Shown: positions 10,371-20,035 of the stretch, piece after piece | Numbering within the stretch: the stretch's first letter is position 1 | How the letters are laid out: each line of letters begins with the position of its first letter | Source of the DNA: Asticcacaulis sp. SL142 | Lineage (GTDB): Bacteria; Pseudomonadota; Alphaproteobacteria; Caulobacterales; Caulobacteraceae | Reading direction: 5' to 3' | Assembly: GCF_026625745.1 (NCBI RefSeq) | Contig: NZ_CP113061.1 | Coordinates: forward strand, 1,141,501-1,205,500 | Length of the DNA stretch: 64,000 nucleotides | Translations under genes and position numbers: made by a program | The notes under the pieces: model-generated | What the model saw: only the letters and a program-made list of their open reading frames with translations | Told to the model about the DNA's origin: nothing | Databases searched by the model: none

Positions 10371-11678
10371 TATTGTGCCTCCGGATGCTTGGTGCGCCAA
10401 GCTTCATAGGCGGCAATGGCCTTTTGCGGGCTGGTCGAGAACCAGGCATAGCCGTTGCGGCGTCCGGCGCTGACATCATCAACCGTATCAAAAATCTGCT
10501 TGGAACGGTCGCTGAAGATCGGCTTGAAGGTTTTCATGTCATAGTAACGCGACCATAGCGGCGGGGCATCAGCTTGTGCGTGCAAGCGGCGACCATCATC
10601 GCCCTCGACGCGCTTGAAGACATAACCGTTAATTTGAAGCTGTTTCAGCATGGCGACACCGGCGCGCACGGCAGCCACCACCTCCGGCGACGGATCGGGC
10701 CGCTGCATCAGGTACATCAGGATACCCGCACTTTCGGTCGATGACAGCGACGGCGGCTCATAGTTACGGGCCGAAGTCGGTTGCCCGGTCAGCGGATCAT
10801 ATTGCTGCGGCCACAGGGTCAGTTTGCCGTCGATCACCACCTGTCCGGCCAGCAGCGCCTTCAGGCCCGCCTGTTCGGCGGCACGGGCGCGGGCTTTCAG
10901 GGTGTCGGGCAGAAACGCGAAATCGCCTTTGCCTGCCCCGGCATCGCGCATCAGGCTGATCACGCCCTCCATCGCATTGTCGTTGAGGGTGACCATGTCA
11001 TGATAACCGCCTTGCAGCGGCCAGACCTGCGGCCAGCCACCGTTCGGAAACTGCGCGGCCAGCAGGTATTCAATCCCGCGCACTATGCTGTTCTGATAAG
11101 GGGTGGCCTCAGCCGGATTCTGGGCTGCCACCCTTGCCAGATAGCGGATTTCGGTGATGGTCGCGCCATTGTCGGTCGTGCCGACATAGCTCCATTTGTC
11201 AATCAAAGGCCGGTCGAAATTGGCCGGATCGTCTGAGCGGCCTTCATTGCCGCCAACATAGGCCTGCCCTTTCTGGCGCGGCGGGACATTATAGGGTTGG
11301 TTCTTACCCCAACCACCGGCGGGGGTCTGGTAGCTGACGATCGAATCCGCCACGGCGCGAGCCTCTGCGGTTTTATACCACGCGGCCTCGGCTTTGAGCG
11401 GCATAGTCGCCTCGCCATTGCCGGTCGCCGGTTCTGCCGGAATGGCGGTCAGGCCCTTGCGTTCGGAAAGAAGTGCGTCCTGATCCGCCTTCATCTGCGC
11501 TTTGGAACGCGCCAGATAGTCGAGCCAGGTTTGCGACTGGGGTCCCGCAAGCTCGGTAATGCGGGCTTCATTCAGGGGGCGGCGACGGCACGTTCATGCC
11601 GATTTCCTTGGCCTGGGCGGTGGTTAGAAACGCGGCGACCATCAGGACGGCCAGCGACGGTACAATGGATTTTTTCAT
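10370..11678 (-). pseudogene. PL10 family pectate lyase, frameshifted just after the signal peptide
   Basis: Residues of the main frame (10370-11494) match PL10 pectate lyases: A-G-G-W-G-K-N, F-P-N-G-G-W-P-Q-V-W-P, and a late W-S-R-Y-Y-D region. The signal peptide (M-K-K-S-I-V-P-S-L-A ... T-T-A-Q-A-K-E-I-G-M-N) begins at the ATG at 11678 with AGGGAA upstream, but in another frame that stops soon after. The two frames join exactly if one base is removed from the run of five G at 11575-11579, giving a continuous protein of about 435 residues. This may be a real inactivation, phase variation or a sequence error. The gene sits between CE8 and PL1 genes and would cut polygalacturonate in the periplasm or outside. 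Confidence 0.8.
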
Positions 11679-11726
11679 TATCGGGTTCCCTGTTTCGTAA
11701 GCTTTTTTGAGTTAGATGGCATGGGA

Positions 11727-12710
11727 TCAGGCATTGATCCAACCTGTATCTTTGAACACGGCGTTTAGCCGCCATTTGGCCGCCTGATCCGACGTCAGGG
11801 ACTTGGCCCAAAACACGCGCCGGTTCATATCCCCGCCCGCACCCGTCGAGTGATACTCGGCGAAATGAGCGGTCTTGTAGGTTTCGGTCTGGCCCGGTGT
11901 CCATTCGCGCCAGCCTTCAGGGTGAATGGTGCCGTCAATGCGGGTATCGAGGAAAATCACCTGCCCATAGGGCCGCCATGCCCGCCCGAAATAATAGTTG
12001 CCCGTCCCTGCCGTCGTGATGCGGCAGTGATCGAACACATAGGCTGAGGTTTCCGCCTCCGCCGTGCGGCTGTGGGCCGTAATAAAGGCCGTATCGCGCT
12101 TCAACACATGCAGGTGGCAGCGATCAAAAAAGGCCAACGCATTGCCGAAGATGAAATCGACATGGCCTTCGATATAGCAGTCCCTATAGTATTGACGGCT
12201 GGGGTTGGTCTTGTCCTTTGAGGCCGCATAGAGCGTGTCCTGCGCGCCCAAAAATATGACGTTTCGCAACACCGCCCGGTCGGCGGTCAGATAAAGCGCC
12301 ACCGCCTGCGACGGGTCGGCATTGTGGTCGTAGTCATTGGCGATGGTCAGGTTTTGCGCGCGAAACCCGTCGCCGGTCACGGTAAACGACGCTGATTTGC
12401 CCGTGCCGCCCGCCATTTTCGAGCTATCGCACCACACAATGACCGTATCATCGGGCCGTTCCCCCTTACCGATGATATGAACATCAGGTTTGCTAAGCGT
12501 CAGTTTTTCGCGGTAGGTGCCCGCCGACAACTCAATCACCCCGCCCGTAGAAGGCAGGGCCTCAAAGGCTGCCGCCAGAGTCTTGTGATCGGCAGGCACG
12601 CGCATGACCGGACGCGTGAGATTTTGGCTGAGGGCGGGCCTCGCCCAAGACACCGGTGTCAAAACCGCGGCCGCGCCTGATAAAATACCTCTTCGTGATA
12701 TCCTCATCAC
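11727..12710 (-). CDS. Pectin methylesterase, CE8 family
   Basis: 327 residues. The N-terminus M-R-I-S-R-R-G-I-L-S-G is a twin-arginine-like signal, so it is probably exported folded. Family marks in order are G-T-Y-R-E-K, G-A-Q-D-T-L-Y with the transition-state Gln and first catalytic Asp, Y-I-E-G-H-V-D-F-I-F-G-N-A with the second Asp, and G-R-A-W-R-P-Y-G with the substrate-binding Arg and Trp. It demethylates homogalacturonan so that pectate lyases can act. Its start overlaps the stop of the GH43 gene by four bases (ATGA), which indicates translational coupling in the pectin operon. Confidence 0.92.
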   Translation of the reverse strand: MMRISRRGILSGAAAVLTPVSWARPALSQNLTRPVMRVPADHKTLAAAFEALPSTGGVIELSAGTYREKLTLSKPDVHIIGKGERPDDTVIVWCDSSKMAGGTGKSASFTVTGDGFRAQNLTIANDYDHNADPSQAVALYLTADRAVLRNVIFLGAQDTLYAASKDKTNPSRQYYRDCYIEGHVDFIFGNALAFFDRCHLHVLKRDTAFITAHSRTAEAETSAYVFDHCRITTAGTGNYYFGRAWRPYGQVIFLDTRIDGTIHPEGWREWTPGQTETYKTAHFAEYHSTGAGGDMNRRVFWAKSLTSDQAAKWRLNAVFKDTGWINA

Positions 12711-14350
12711 AATGCCTTGTACTTGAAGTTTTTAAAGCGCGCTTCGCCCTGCCCCGCCGCATAGAACCCCGGTTTTAGCATAAGAAAGCCGCCGCGAACA
12801 TTGTGATGATAGCCGGACACTTCCATGCCGCGATCAAAGCGTTTCCACGTCTGGCCGTCCGACGATGTGTCATAGGTCACGATATGGCGGTCGTTCCTAA
12901 GCCGCATAAACATGCGCTGGCCGAATTGATGGGCCGGACGGCCGCGCTCAATGCCGTACTGATGGGTGACGAAGTTTTTCCCATCAAACCCAAGACCGCA
13001 ATAGAGTTTGGTGTCGTAAAACAGGATCAGGCCCGCCCGCGCGCCGTCATCGATTTCGATCTCGCATTCGATCTCATAGGCCGGATCGCCGACAATGGTA
13101 ATCAGCGGCGCGCCTGAACTCGGGGCCTCACCGGCGGCTTTCAGGTGCAGGACGCCATTTTCCAAACGGATGCGGTCGCGCTCACCGGCTGACGGATTAA
13201 AGAAGTTCCACTGGACGCCGTACTTGTCGGTTGAGAAATCATCCGAGCGGGCAATGCCGTGGGCGGGTGTCGCGCCATGCGGTTTGCCGCCCTTGGGCTT
13301 AGGGATCGGTTTTGACAAATCTCCGCCGCCATAGTCAAACCAGCCGTCCCTGGTCCAGGTGATCGGCGCCAGAAGGGTCTGGCGCCCCAACGTCCAGAAG
13401 CCGTTTTCATAGCCGTGATAGACGCTCCACCAGTCGCCAGCAGGGCCTTCGACCAAAGTGGCATGGCCGCGCGACCACCATTTTTCCGACGCGCTAACGG
13501 TGCGCACCAGCGGGTTACGCGGGTGGTCTTCCCACGGGCCATTGATCGATTTGGAACGGGCGGCAATGACCATATGACCAGTCGGCGGGCCGGCTGTGCC
13601 GCCCACGGCGGTGATCAGGTAGAAATAGTCACCGTGACGGGTGATTTTCGGGCCTTCGGGAGCAAAGCCTTCGACGATCCAGTCGGACGGATAACGCCAG
13701 GGTTTATAGACATTTTCCGGCGCGCCGATACGGCTTAGGCCATCATCCGACAGACGCACACGGTCGCCGCCCGACAGGAACAGCCAGCGCGAGCCGTCTT
13801 CGCCGACCGCATGACCGGGGTCGATATGGCCGGGCAGGTCAAGGTCGATCGGGTCGGACCACGGCCCTTCGATCCGGTCGGCCCAGATCACCCATGAGGT
13901 GGTTTTGGAATCCGGTGCCGAGGTCTTTTTGGTCGGGATATAGAGAAAATACCGGCCCTTATGCTTTATCAGTTCCGGTGCCCACACCGAACCGATGTTC
14001 TTGGTCAGGGTCGCCGTCACCGGCCGCCAGTTGACCATATCCTTTGAATGCCAGATCACCAAACCGGGATAGGCATCGAAGGTCGAAAAGGTCATGTAAT
14101 AGTCAGGGTCGTCTTTTGGGCCGTCCTTCAGGATCGACGGATCGGGATGATCACCGGCCATGATCGGGTTAAGGAAGGTGCCATTGCCAAGGTCGGCCCT
14201 GCGCTGCCCCTCGACGCCCTTGGCCCAGGTCAGTTCCGGCCCGCAGGCCGATTGGGGCGGTGTGGCGGCCTCAGCAGCCTTGGGCGCGCCAAATAAAAGC
14301 GCGCCCAGACTGAACGATTTCAGGGCATTACGCCGGCTGGTGTCTGACAT
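12707..14350 (-). CDS. Secreted GH43 family glycoside hydrolase with C-terminal beta-sandwich
   Basis: 547 residues with a twin-arginine-like leader (S-R-R-N-A-L-K-S-F-S-L-G). The five-bladed propeller begins with N-P-I-M-A-G-D-H-P-D-P-S-I, where the Asp is the usual general base; the general acid is probably the Glu of W-I-V-E-G-F-A-P-E-G-P. A concanavalin-like C-terminal domain (about residues 370-545) follows. GH43 enzymes release arabinose, xylose or galactose from side chains; between PL1, CE8 and PL10 genes, trimming of pectic arabinan or galactan is the likely task. It is second in the minus-strand operon after the PL1 gene at 14383. Confidence 0.85.
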   Translation of the reverse strand: MSDTSRRNALKSFSLGALLFGAPKAAEAATPPQSACGPELTWAKGVEGQRRADLGNGTFLNPIMAGDHPDPSILKDGPKDDPDYYMTFSTFDAYPGLVIWHSKDMVNWRPVTATLTKNIGSVWAPELIKHKGRYFLYIPTKKTSAPDSKTTSWVIWADRIEGPWSDPIDLDLPGHIDPGHAVGEDGSRWLFLSGGDRVRLSDDGLSRIGAPENVYKPWRYPSDWIVEGFAPEGPKITRHGDYFYLITAVGGTAGPPTGHMVIAARSKSINGPWEDHPRNPLVRTVSASEKWWSRGHATLVEGPAGDWWSVYHGYENGFWTLGRQTLLAPITWTRDGWFDYGGGDLSKPIPKPKGGKPHGATPAHGIARSDDFSTDKYGVQWNFFNPSAGERDRIRLENGVLHLKAAGEAPSSGAPLITIVGDPAYEIECEIEIDDGARAGLILFYDTKLYCGLGFDGKNFVTHQYGIERGRPAHQFGQRMFMRLRNDRHIVTYDTSSDGQTWKRFDRGMEVSGYHHNVRGGFLMLKPGFYAAGQGEARFKNFKYKAL

Positions 14351-14382
14351 TTCCCATTCCCTTGTTTCATTTTTTTTATGCT

Positions 14383-15636
14383 TTATGCGCGCGTTTGGAT
14401 CGGGTAGCCCCCGACCTCTTGTTCTGAGTGGATAATCCGGCCCGTACCGGCCCTGGCCTGAGCTATGATACGGGCATCGATGGCATCGCGCCGGTCAGGG
14501 CGTGCGCCGCAGGTTGTGTAAACGAAGGCCTCCACCCTTTCCGCCGGTTGCGCCCTCAGTCCGTACGGCCAGAACATCTCCTTTGGCACCGAGCGGATAA
14601 AGGCTTTTGGCTTATACGTGTCACCGGTGTCATGTCCGTCGGAACGGGCCTGATAATAGCCAATAATGGGGGCGGATTGGCCATCGGCGTAGGTTGCGAT
14701 ATTATCCGCGGCGTGCAGCCGTAAATCCCCCGTCCCGCCAAAGGTCAGCATGGCAAGGCCCGCGCGCGTATCGGCACCGCCGCGCATGACATTACCTCGT
14801 AAGATCATGCCGCCGGACTCAATCACCCGCCCGGCCCATTGATCCTCGACCAGCGTATATTGCACGCACGTATGGCCCGGATTGACGAAGACATTATTGA
14901 TGACCGCACATTGGCCGCCACCTTTAACCAGCGGATGGCGCTCATTATTATGAGCATAGAGATTGGCGTAAATCAGCACACCGGTCACATTGTCGTGCAC
15001 CAGGGAACCCATCGAATGGGGGCCTTTGGCGTGGCTGGCGTCATGCAGGGATTCAGCAATCAGGTTATGACTGAAGGTAATGCGGTGTGAGGTGTTGCGA
15101 CGCCAATCGTCAGGCCCTGCCCCTTCAAAGCGCGGGCCGGACGCCGACAGGGCTTCATCGACCGCCCAGGTAAAGCTACAATGGTCGATGATGACATCAT
15201 GCCCGCCAACGATGGATAATCCATCCGGCTCAAAACCGCTGCCCTTGGCCATTCCGGCGCTGCCCGGTCGCACAGCGATGTGGCGGATGATGACATCTTG
15301 GGTGGCCACGCGCACACCGCCCTTGATCAGGGTGATACCGGGATCAGGGGCGGTTTCGCCCGCCACGGTCACAAATGGCTCACGGATATCGAGCGAGGCC
15401 TTATCAAGGTCGATCACGCCGCCAACCGTAAATTCAATGATACGCGGGCCGGTCGCTTCAAGGGCGGCCTTAAGCGAGCCCTCGCCCGATGGATTGAGGT
15501 TGGTGACCCGCAAAATCTGTCCGCCATGGCCGCCACGGGTCGAGGTATAGAGGCCAGGCGATGCCCATGCATCTGCGGATGTCCCGATCAATGGCGTAAC
15601 CGCCAGTCCTGTCAGCAGATAACGCCGATCAATCAT
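14383..15636 (-). CDS. Secreted pectate lyase, PL1 family (second copy)
   Basis: 417 residues with a leader M-I-D-R-R-Y-L-L-T-G that may be a twin-arginine signal. It shares the beta-helix landmarks of the paralogue at 9036-10370: G-G-H-G-G-Q-I-L-R-V-T-N-L, G-G-V-I-D-L-D, T-V-A-G-E-T-A-P and V-I-I-D-H-C-S-F-T-W-A-V-D-E, plus N-N-E-R-H-P-L-V-K-G-G. It would cut pectate by beta-elimination. It is the first gene of the minus-strand pectin block and has a LacI-type palindrome about 50 bases upstream of its start. Confidence 0.85.
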   Translation of the reverse strand: MIDRRYLLTGLAVTPLIGTSADAWASPGLYTSTRGGHGGQILRVTNLNPSGEGSLKAALEATGPRIIEFTVGGVIDLDKASLDIREPFVTVAGETAPDPGITLIKGGVRVATQDVIIRHIAVRPGSAGMAKGSGFEPDGLSIVGGHDVIIDHCSFTWAVDEALSASGPRFEGAGPDDWRRNTSHRITFSHNLIAESLHDASHAKGPHSMGSLVHDNVTGVLIYANLYAHNNERHPLVKGGGQCAVINNVFVNPGHTCVQYTLVEDQWAGRVIESGGMILRGNVMRGGADTRAGLAMLTFGGTGDLRLHAADNIATYADGQSAPIIGYYQARSDGHDTGDTYKPKAFIRSVPKEMFWPYGLRAQPAERVEAFVYTTCGARPDRRDAIDARIIAQARAGTGRIIHSEQEVGGYPIQTRA

Positions 15637-15685
15637 GTGGCCCTCTGGATCGGGTTTCAGGATTTTTGGCCAGCCATTTGCTTTT

Positions 15686-15699
15686 TGATACCGGTGTCA
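15686..15699 (-). promoter_or_regulatory. LacI-type operator candidate before the pectin block
   Basis: TGATACCGGTGTCA is a near-perfect palindrome (one mismatched pair) with a central CCGG, as in many LacI-family operators of alphaproteobacterial sugar genes. It lies 50-63 bases upstream of the first pectate lyase start. No LacI gene is in the window, so the regulator would be encoded elsewhere. Confidence 0.4.
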
Positions 15700-15877
15700 T
15701 TAACATGCGAAACGCTTATGGCTGAACATGACAAAGAGGGTACTGTTATCTTTTTAGGCTTGGCAAGGTCTAAAATATGGCAGCGGGCTTAAGGTAGTCT
15801 TTGACTGGCCGGTTTACAGCGCTGTCATAGCTATGGCTGCTTCGGCAGCAGAAACGGGTCATCACCCGAACCCAAAA

Positions 15878-15954
15878 TGGCGACCCCGGAGGGACTCGAA
15901 CCCCCGACCTCTGCTTTAGGAAAGCCTTGCTCTATCCGGCTGAGCTACGGGGCC
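15878..15954 (-). tRNA. tRNA-Arg, anticodon CCU
   Basis: A 77-base cloverleaf including an encoded CCA end. Acceptor arms GGCCCCG and CGGGGTC pair fully apart from one G-U, the D arm is GCTC/GAGC, and the T arm has GGGGG, the TTCGAGT loop and CCCTC. The anticodon loop is TTCCTAA, giving anticodon CCU for the rare AGG codon. The anticodon stem AGGCT/AGCAG has only three good pairs next to the loop; the two outer pairs (27-43, 28-42) do not match, which is unusual. Confidence 0.9.
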
Positions 15955-16275
15955 ACGCCATGGGGGCTTAGCACAGGCCGGAAGGTTTTGAGAAGCCCGC
16001 CCGGCCCTGACCCGCCAAAAATCTGTGGGCGCCCTTATATCTGGACTTTAAAGGCGACTCACGCCAAAAAGAATAAGCACAATTATGGTTAATGGCATTT
16101 TGAGCCACCATATATTGTATAGAACAAATCAGGCATCTACGGATGTCACTGATTCGGTCATGATTCGTTTCCATGCTGTTCCGCGCTCTGGTAATGCCTC
16201 ATTAATCTCATGACAGGTGCCACGCAGACGCACTTTCGCCTTTGCAAAGCCGCATAAGGGCACTACATCCCTATC
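15955..16275. other. Intergenic stretch without a recognisable gene
   Basis: About 320 bases between the tRNA and the helicase gene. An AT-rich part near 16080-16140 could hold promoters for either side, but no clear -35/-10 pair, operator or small gene could be supported. Confidence 0.5.
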
Positions 16276-18759
16276 GTGCCCGATACTTTGTCCCCCGCCC
16301 CTGCCTTTTCCGCCCATAAGCCCTATGACGGGCGGTTGGTGGCCGTACTTGGCCCGACCAATACCGGCAAGACCCACTACGCCTTAGAGCGGATGATGGG
16401 CCACGCCACCGGCATGATTGGTCTTCCCCTGCGGCTGCTGGCGCGCGAGGTTTATGACCGCGTCGTCAAGGAAAAAGGCGCGCACGCCGTCGCCCTGATC
16501 ACCGGCGAAGAAAAGATCATCCCTAAACTGCCGTCGTGGTTCATCTGCACGGTTGAAGCCATGCCGCTAGAGCGCAAGGTTGATTTTCTGGCGGTCGATG
16601 AAATCCAGCTCTGCGGCGATAGTGAGCGCGGCCATGTGTTCACCGACCGGCTGCTGAACGCGCGCGGGCGCTATGAGACCCTGTTTATGGGTGCCAAGAC
16701 GGTTGCGCCACTGTTCCGCAACCTGTTCCCCGACGGCGAAATCATGTTCCGTGAACGGCTGTCGCAGCTTTCCTATACCGGCCCGCGCAAGCTGACCCGT
16801 CTGCCCAAACGCACGGCCATCGTCGCCTTTTCGACCGAGAAGGTCTACGCCATCGCCGAACTGATCCGGCGTCAGCGCGGCGGCGCGGCAGTCGTGATGG
16901 GATCGCTGTCGCCCAAGACCCGCAATGCGCAGGTTGCCCTGTTCCAGTCCGGTCAGGTCGATTTTCTGGTGGCGACTGACGCGATTGGGATGGGCCTGAA
17001 CATGGACATCGACCATGTGGCTTTCTCCGGTTTGACCAAGTTTGACGGCAAGCGCACCCGCCACCTGTTTGCCCAGGAAGCCGGCCAGATCGCCGGTCGC
17101 GCCGGCCGCTTCAAGAACGCCGGCACCTTTGGCGTCACCGGCGACTGCGATGACATGGACGAAGATCTGGTGGCCGCCATTGAAAACCACCGCTTTGACA
17201 GCCTGATGGCGGCGCAGTGGCGCAACCGCGACCTTGAGTTTTCGAGCATTGAGGCCCTGCTGCGCAGCCTAACGCGGCCCACGCCCTCACCGTCCCTGAT
17301 GCTGGCCAAGGAAGCGCTGGACGAAAAGGCCCTGCGCCATCTGGTGCAGATTGACGATATCGCGTTCAAGGTCCGCAACCCCGTGTCCTTGCGCACTCTG
17401 TGGGATGTCTGCCAGTTGCCGGATTTTCGCAAAGTCAGTCTGGATGAGCACTTAAAAACCGTCGAATTTCTGTTCTGGTCGCGGATGAGCCCGGACGGTT
17501 TTGTGCCGGAAGACTGGTTTGAGGAACAACTAGGTTATCTCGATCGGCTGGACGGCGATATCGACACTCTGGCCGGACGGCTGGCGGGGGTGCGTACCCT
17601 CTCCTACATCGCCAACCGGCCCAACTGGCTGAAACATATTGAGTTGTGGCGCGACCGCACCCGCGATCTTGAGGAACGGCTGTCGGACAAACTGCACGAA
17701 GGGCTGATGAAGCGCTTTGTCGATGCGCGCACCTCGGCCCTGCTTAAGGTGCTCAATACCGACGATGACCTGAAACCCGAAGTCTCAGCCGACGGTGAGG
17801 TGCGCCTTGAAGGGCAACTGGTCGGCACCCTGCGCGGGCTGGAATTTACCGTCACGTCGGGCGAGAGCCTGATTGAGGATAAGACCTTACGGCAAGCCGC
17901 CCACCGCGCTATCCGCCCGCTGATTAATGAGCGACTTAAAGCGCTGGCCCATGCCAAATCGAATGAACTGCGTCTGAAAGACAGTGGTGTGATTACCTGG
18001 AAGCACCAGCCGGTGGCGCGGCTTGAGCCGTCAGACTGGTTCTCCCCGCGCGTCAGCCTGCTGCAAAGCTTTGATCAGGCCCACCTGACCGAGATTGCGG
18101 TGCGCCGCCTGAGCGATTATGTGCGTCAGGTGGCGATGAAAGACTTGAAAGCCCTGAAAGGGGTGCTGGACGCCTCAAAAGACGAAGCCCTGACCGCCCC
18201 GGTGCGCGCCATCGCCTATCAGCTTTATGAAAACGGCGGCGTGCTGTTGCGTAACGCCGACACTAAGCTGTCGCCGGAAGATAAGTTGGCTCTACGGGGT
18301 CTGCATATCTCCGCCAACCGTTTTGTCTATAGCCTGCCCGACCTAAGCAAACCGAATGCCCGCCGCCTGTTGCAGGCCTTTGGCAAGGCCGCGACCAAAG
18401 GTGACCACCCGGCCCGCACCTTAAGCCTGAAAGGTCAGATCGACCTGCCCGGTTATGGTATCATTCCGCTTAAGGTTCTGGACGCCGCCGACAAGGCGAT
18501 GGACAAAGCTTTGCGGATCAAGGGCGCCGCCTATGTGCGCGATCAGGACATGGCCGCCATTCCCGGCAATGCCCGTCAGCGCGATAAGCTTATGGCCGCA
18601 CTGGGCTATGCCAAAACCGATACCCGCGAGGTGGCCGACGGCGATACCCGCACCGGCTGGCGGCTTAAGGCTGAGCCTTCGCGCCGCACCCGCACGCCAC
18701 CTGAGCCGGAATATATCAACCCCTACTCACCGTTTGCGGTGCTGCGGCAGAAGGGCTGA
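16276..18759 (+). CDS. SUV3-like ATP-dependent RNA helicase
   Basis: 827 residues starting at GTG. The helicase core lies in the first 350 residues: Walker A G-P-T-N-T-G-K-T, motif II D-E-I-Q, a short motif III region G-A-K-T, and motif VI Q-I-A-G-R-A-G-R. This composition (DEIQ, compact core) is that of the mitochondrial/alphaproteobacterial SUV3 helicases, which unwind RNA and assist degradosome-like turnover. The long C-terminal part (about 400-800) contains basic helical stretches typical of these bacterial homologues. It is followed by an S4 RNA-binding protein gene 71 bases downstream on the same strand, which suggests joint work on RNA. Confidence 0.85.
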   Translation: MPDTLSPAPAFSAHKPYDGRLVAVLGPTNTGKTHYALERMMGHATGMIGLPLRLLAREVYDRVVKEKGAHAVALITGEEKIIPKLPSWFICTVEAMPLERKVDFLAVDEIQLCGDSERGHVFTDRLLNARGRYETLFMGAKTVAPLFRNLFPDGEIMFRERLSQLSYTGPRKLTRLPKRTAIVAFSTEKVYAIAELIRRQRGGAAVVMGSLSPKTRNAQVALFQSGQVDFLVATDAIGMGLNMDIDHVAFSGLTKFDGKRTRHLFAQEAGQIAGRAGRFKNAGTFGVTGDCDDMDEDLVAAIENHRFDSLMAAQWRNRDLEFSSIEALLRSLTRPTPSPSLMLAKEALDEKALRHLVQIDDIAFKVRNPVSLRTLWDVCQLPDFRKVSLDEHLKTVEFLFWSRMSPDGFVPEDWFEEQLGYLDRLDGDIDTLAGRLAGVRTLSYIANRPNWLKHIELWRDRTRDLEERLSDKLHEGLMKRFVDARTSALLKVLNTDDDLKPEVSADGEVRLEGQLVGTLRGLEFTVTSGESLIEDKTLRQAAHRAIRPLINERLKALAHAKSNELRLKDSGVITWKHQPVARLEPSDWFSPRVSLLQSFDQAHLTEIAVRRLSDYVRQVAMKDLKALKGVLDASKDEALTAPVRAIAYQLYENGGVLLRNADTKLSPEDKLALRGLHISANRFVYSLPDLSKPNARRLLQAFGKAATKGDHPARTLSLKGQIDLPGYGIIPLKVLDAADKAMDKALRIKGAAYVRDQDMAAIPGNARQRDKLMAALGYAKTDTREVADGDTRTGWRLKAEPSRRTRTPPEPEYINPYSPFAVLRQKG

Positions 18760-18830
18760 CCCGCAGCCCGTTAAGTTGACATTTCGCGCGACGGGACGAT
18801 GATATCGTTTAGCCCTTTGGAAAGGTTTTA

Positions 18831-19130
18831 ATGCCAACCGATCATCCGCAAACCTGCCGCATTGATGTCTGGCTGTGGCGGGCGCGGTTTTTCAAAACAC
18901 GGTCGTTAAGCGCCAAATTTTGTGAGACCGGCCATCTGCGCCTGACCCGCCTTAATCACACCCAACGCGTGGATAAGGCCGGGGCCTTCGTTAAGCCTGA
19001 CGACAGACTGGTGTTTGCTTTGGGCGCGCGGTTGATCGACATAACAGTGATGGATATGGGCGAACGCCGCGGTCCGGCGGCTGAGGCGCAACAGCTATAC
19101 CGGGTCAACATCTCACCAGACGTTAGCTAA
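18831..19130 (+). CDS. S4-domain RNA-binding protein (HslR-like)
   Basis: 99 residues. The S4 fold is visible from about residue 9 (C-R-I-D-V-W-L-W-R-A-R-F-F-K-T-R-S-L) through V-K-P-D-D-R-L-V-F. The R-I-D-x-W-L-W-x-A-R-x-F-K-T-R opening is characteristic of the Hsp15/HslR group, which binds 50S subunits carrying stalled nascent chains. The G-H-L-R-L-T region replaces the usual G-x-V-x-V-N-G. It lies between the SUV3-like helicase and fdxA. Confidence 0.85.
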   Translation: MPTDHPQTCRIDVWLWRARFFKTRSLSAKFCETGHLRLTRLNHTQRVDKAGAFVKPDDRLVFALGARLIDITVMDMGERRGPAAEAQQLYRVNISPDVS

Positions 19131-19281
19131 CGCACTTGTTTTGCATTCGCATAAAAGCCCGCCGCGTTAGCAAAATTAAACTCAAGGTCACCCAATTCTG
19201 CCTTGACAGTTACAGTCCAAAAAAGTCAAGACGACACCTATTCAGATGACTGCTTATTCTTGATGAGGCTAAAATCTTTCG

Positions 19282-19623
19282 ATGACCTATATCGTCACTG
19301 ACCCCTGCGTAAAGTGCAAGTTCATGGACTGTGTGGAAGTGTGTCCGGTCGACTGCTTCTACGAAGGCGAAAATTTTCTCGTCATCAATCCGGATGAATG
19401 CATTGACTGCGGCGTCTGCGAACCTGAATGCCCGGTTGACGCTATCAAGGCCGACACCGAGGATGAGCCCGACGGCAAGTGGCTGGAGATCAACTCCAAA
19501 TATTCGCGCACCTGGCCGAATATCTCGGTGAAAGGCACCCCGCCGGCCGATCGCGAAGACTTTGAACGCGAAGAGGGCAAGTTCGAGAAATACTTCTCCG
19601 AAAAGCCCGGCGACGGCAAATAG
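19282..19623 (+). CDS. fdxA: Seven-iron ferredoxin FdxA
   Basis: 113 residues. Two iron-sulphur cluster motifs are complete: [17 protein letters not shown] near the N-terminus and [14 protein letters not shown] in the middle, the pattern of [3Fe-4S][4Fe-4S] ferredoxins. The C-terminal tail with W-P-N-I-S-V-K is usual for alphaproteobacterial FdxA. It carries electrons in the cytoplasm. The order fdxA then carD is common in alphaproteobacteria. A TTGACA box at 19203-19208 could be its -35, but the matching -10 is poor. Confidence 0.93.
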   Translation: MTYIVTDPCVKCKFMDCVEVCPVDCFYEGENFLVINPDECIDCGVCEPECPVDAIKADTEDEPDGKWLEINSKYSRTWPNISVKGTPPADREDFEREEGKFEKYFSEKPGDGK

Positions 19624-20035
19624 CCCTTACGGGCCTGGCGCCGGGGCCTTAATTGAGGCGAAAATAAGACTTAGGATTCAATAAGAATCTTAGAGCCTGT
19701 TAATAATTCTTGCCCTCAACGCTTTATTTTTGCGCATTTTTGTGATAGACACATGACTGTTCGTCGGATAGGCGCCCTTTGGCGCTCACGTCCGGCATCA
19801 TGTATTCACCTCCCCCGCGCCTCTTAAATCCTTTTAAGGACGCTTCATCGACAAAGGTCGGATGGCAGGCTTGTCTTAGTCAGGAATTGGCACATATCCG
19901 CATGCTTTTGAGCCTAAAGGCTTTCTGGCAGCGGTTTGTTATGTGCCCGTAGTCTTAGCGTCCCTCACGCTGAGCTAACTTCCTGCATCCTTAAGACAGG
20001 CCGACAATTCGCCTCGCACCAGTGAAAGGACCGCA
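19624..20035. other. 412-base gap between fdxA and carD
   Basis: No coding region is supported. A hairpin of about nine pairs (CTTAGGATTC with GAATCTTAG, 19670-19693) lies after fdxA without a good T tract, so termination there is uncertain. The remainder probably contains the carD promoter and a long untranslated leader; no box is clear enough to name. Confidence 0.45.

Noticed and set aside
11572-11904. Reading frame of 110 codons between the PL10 and CE8 genes
   Set aside because: It overlaps the CE8 gene and the PL10 signal peptide in another frame, with no family features; the frameshifted PL10 gene explains the region better.
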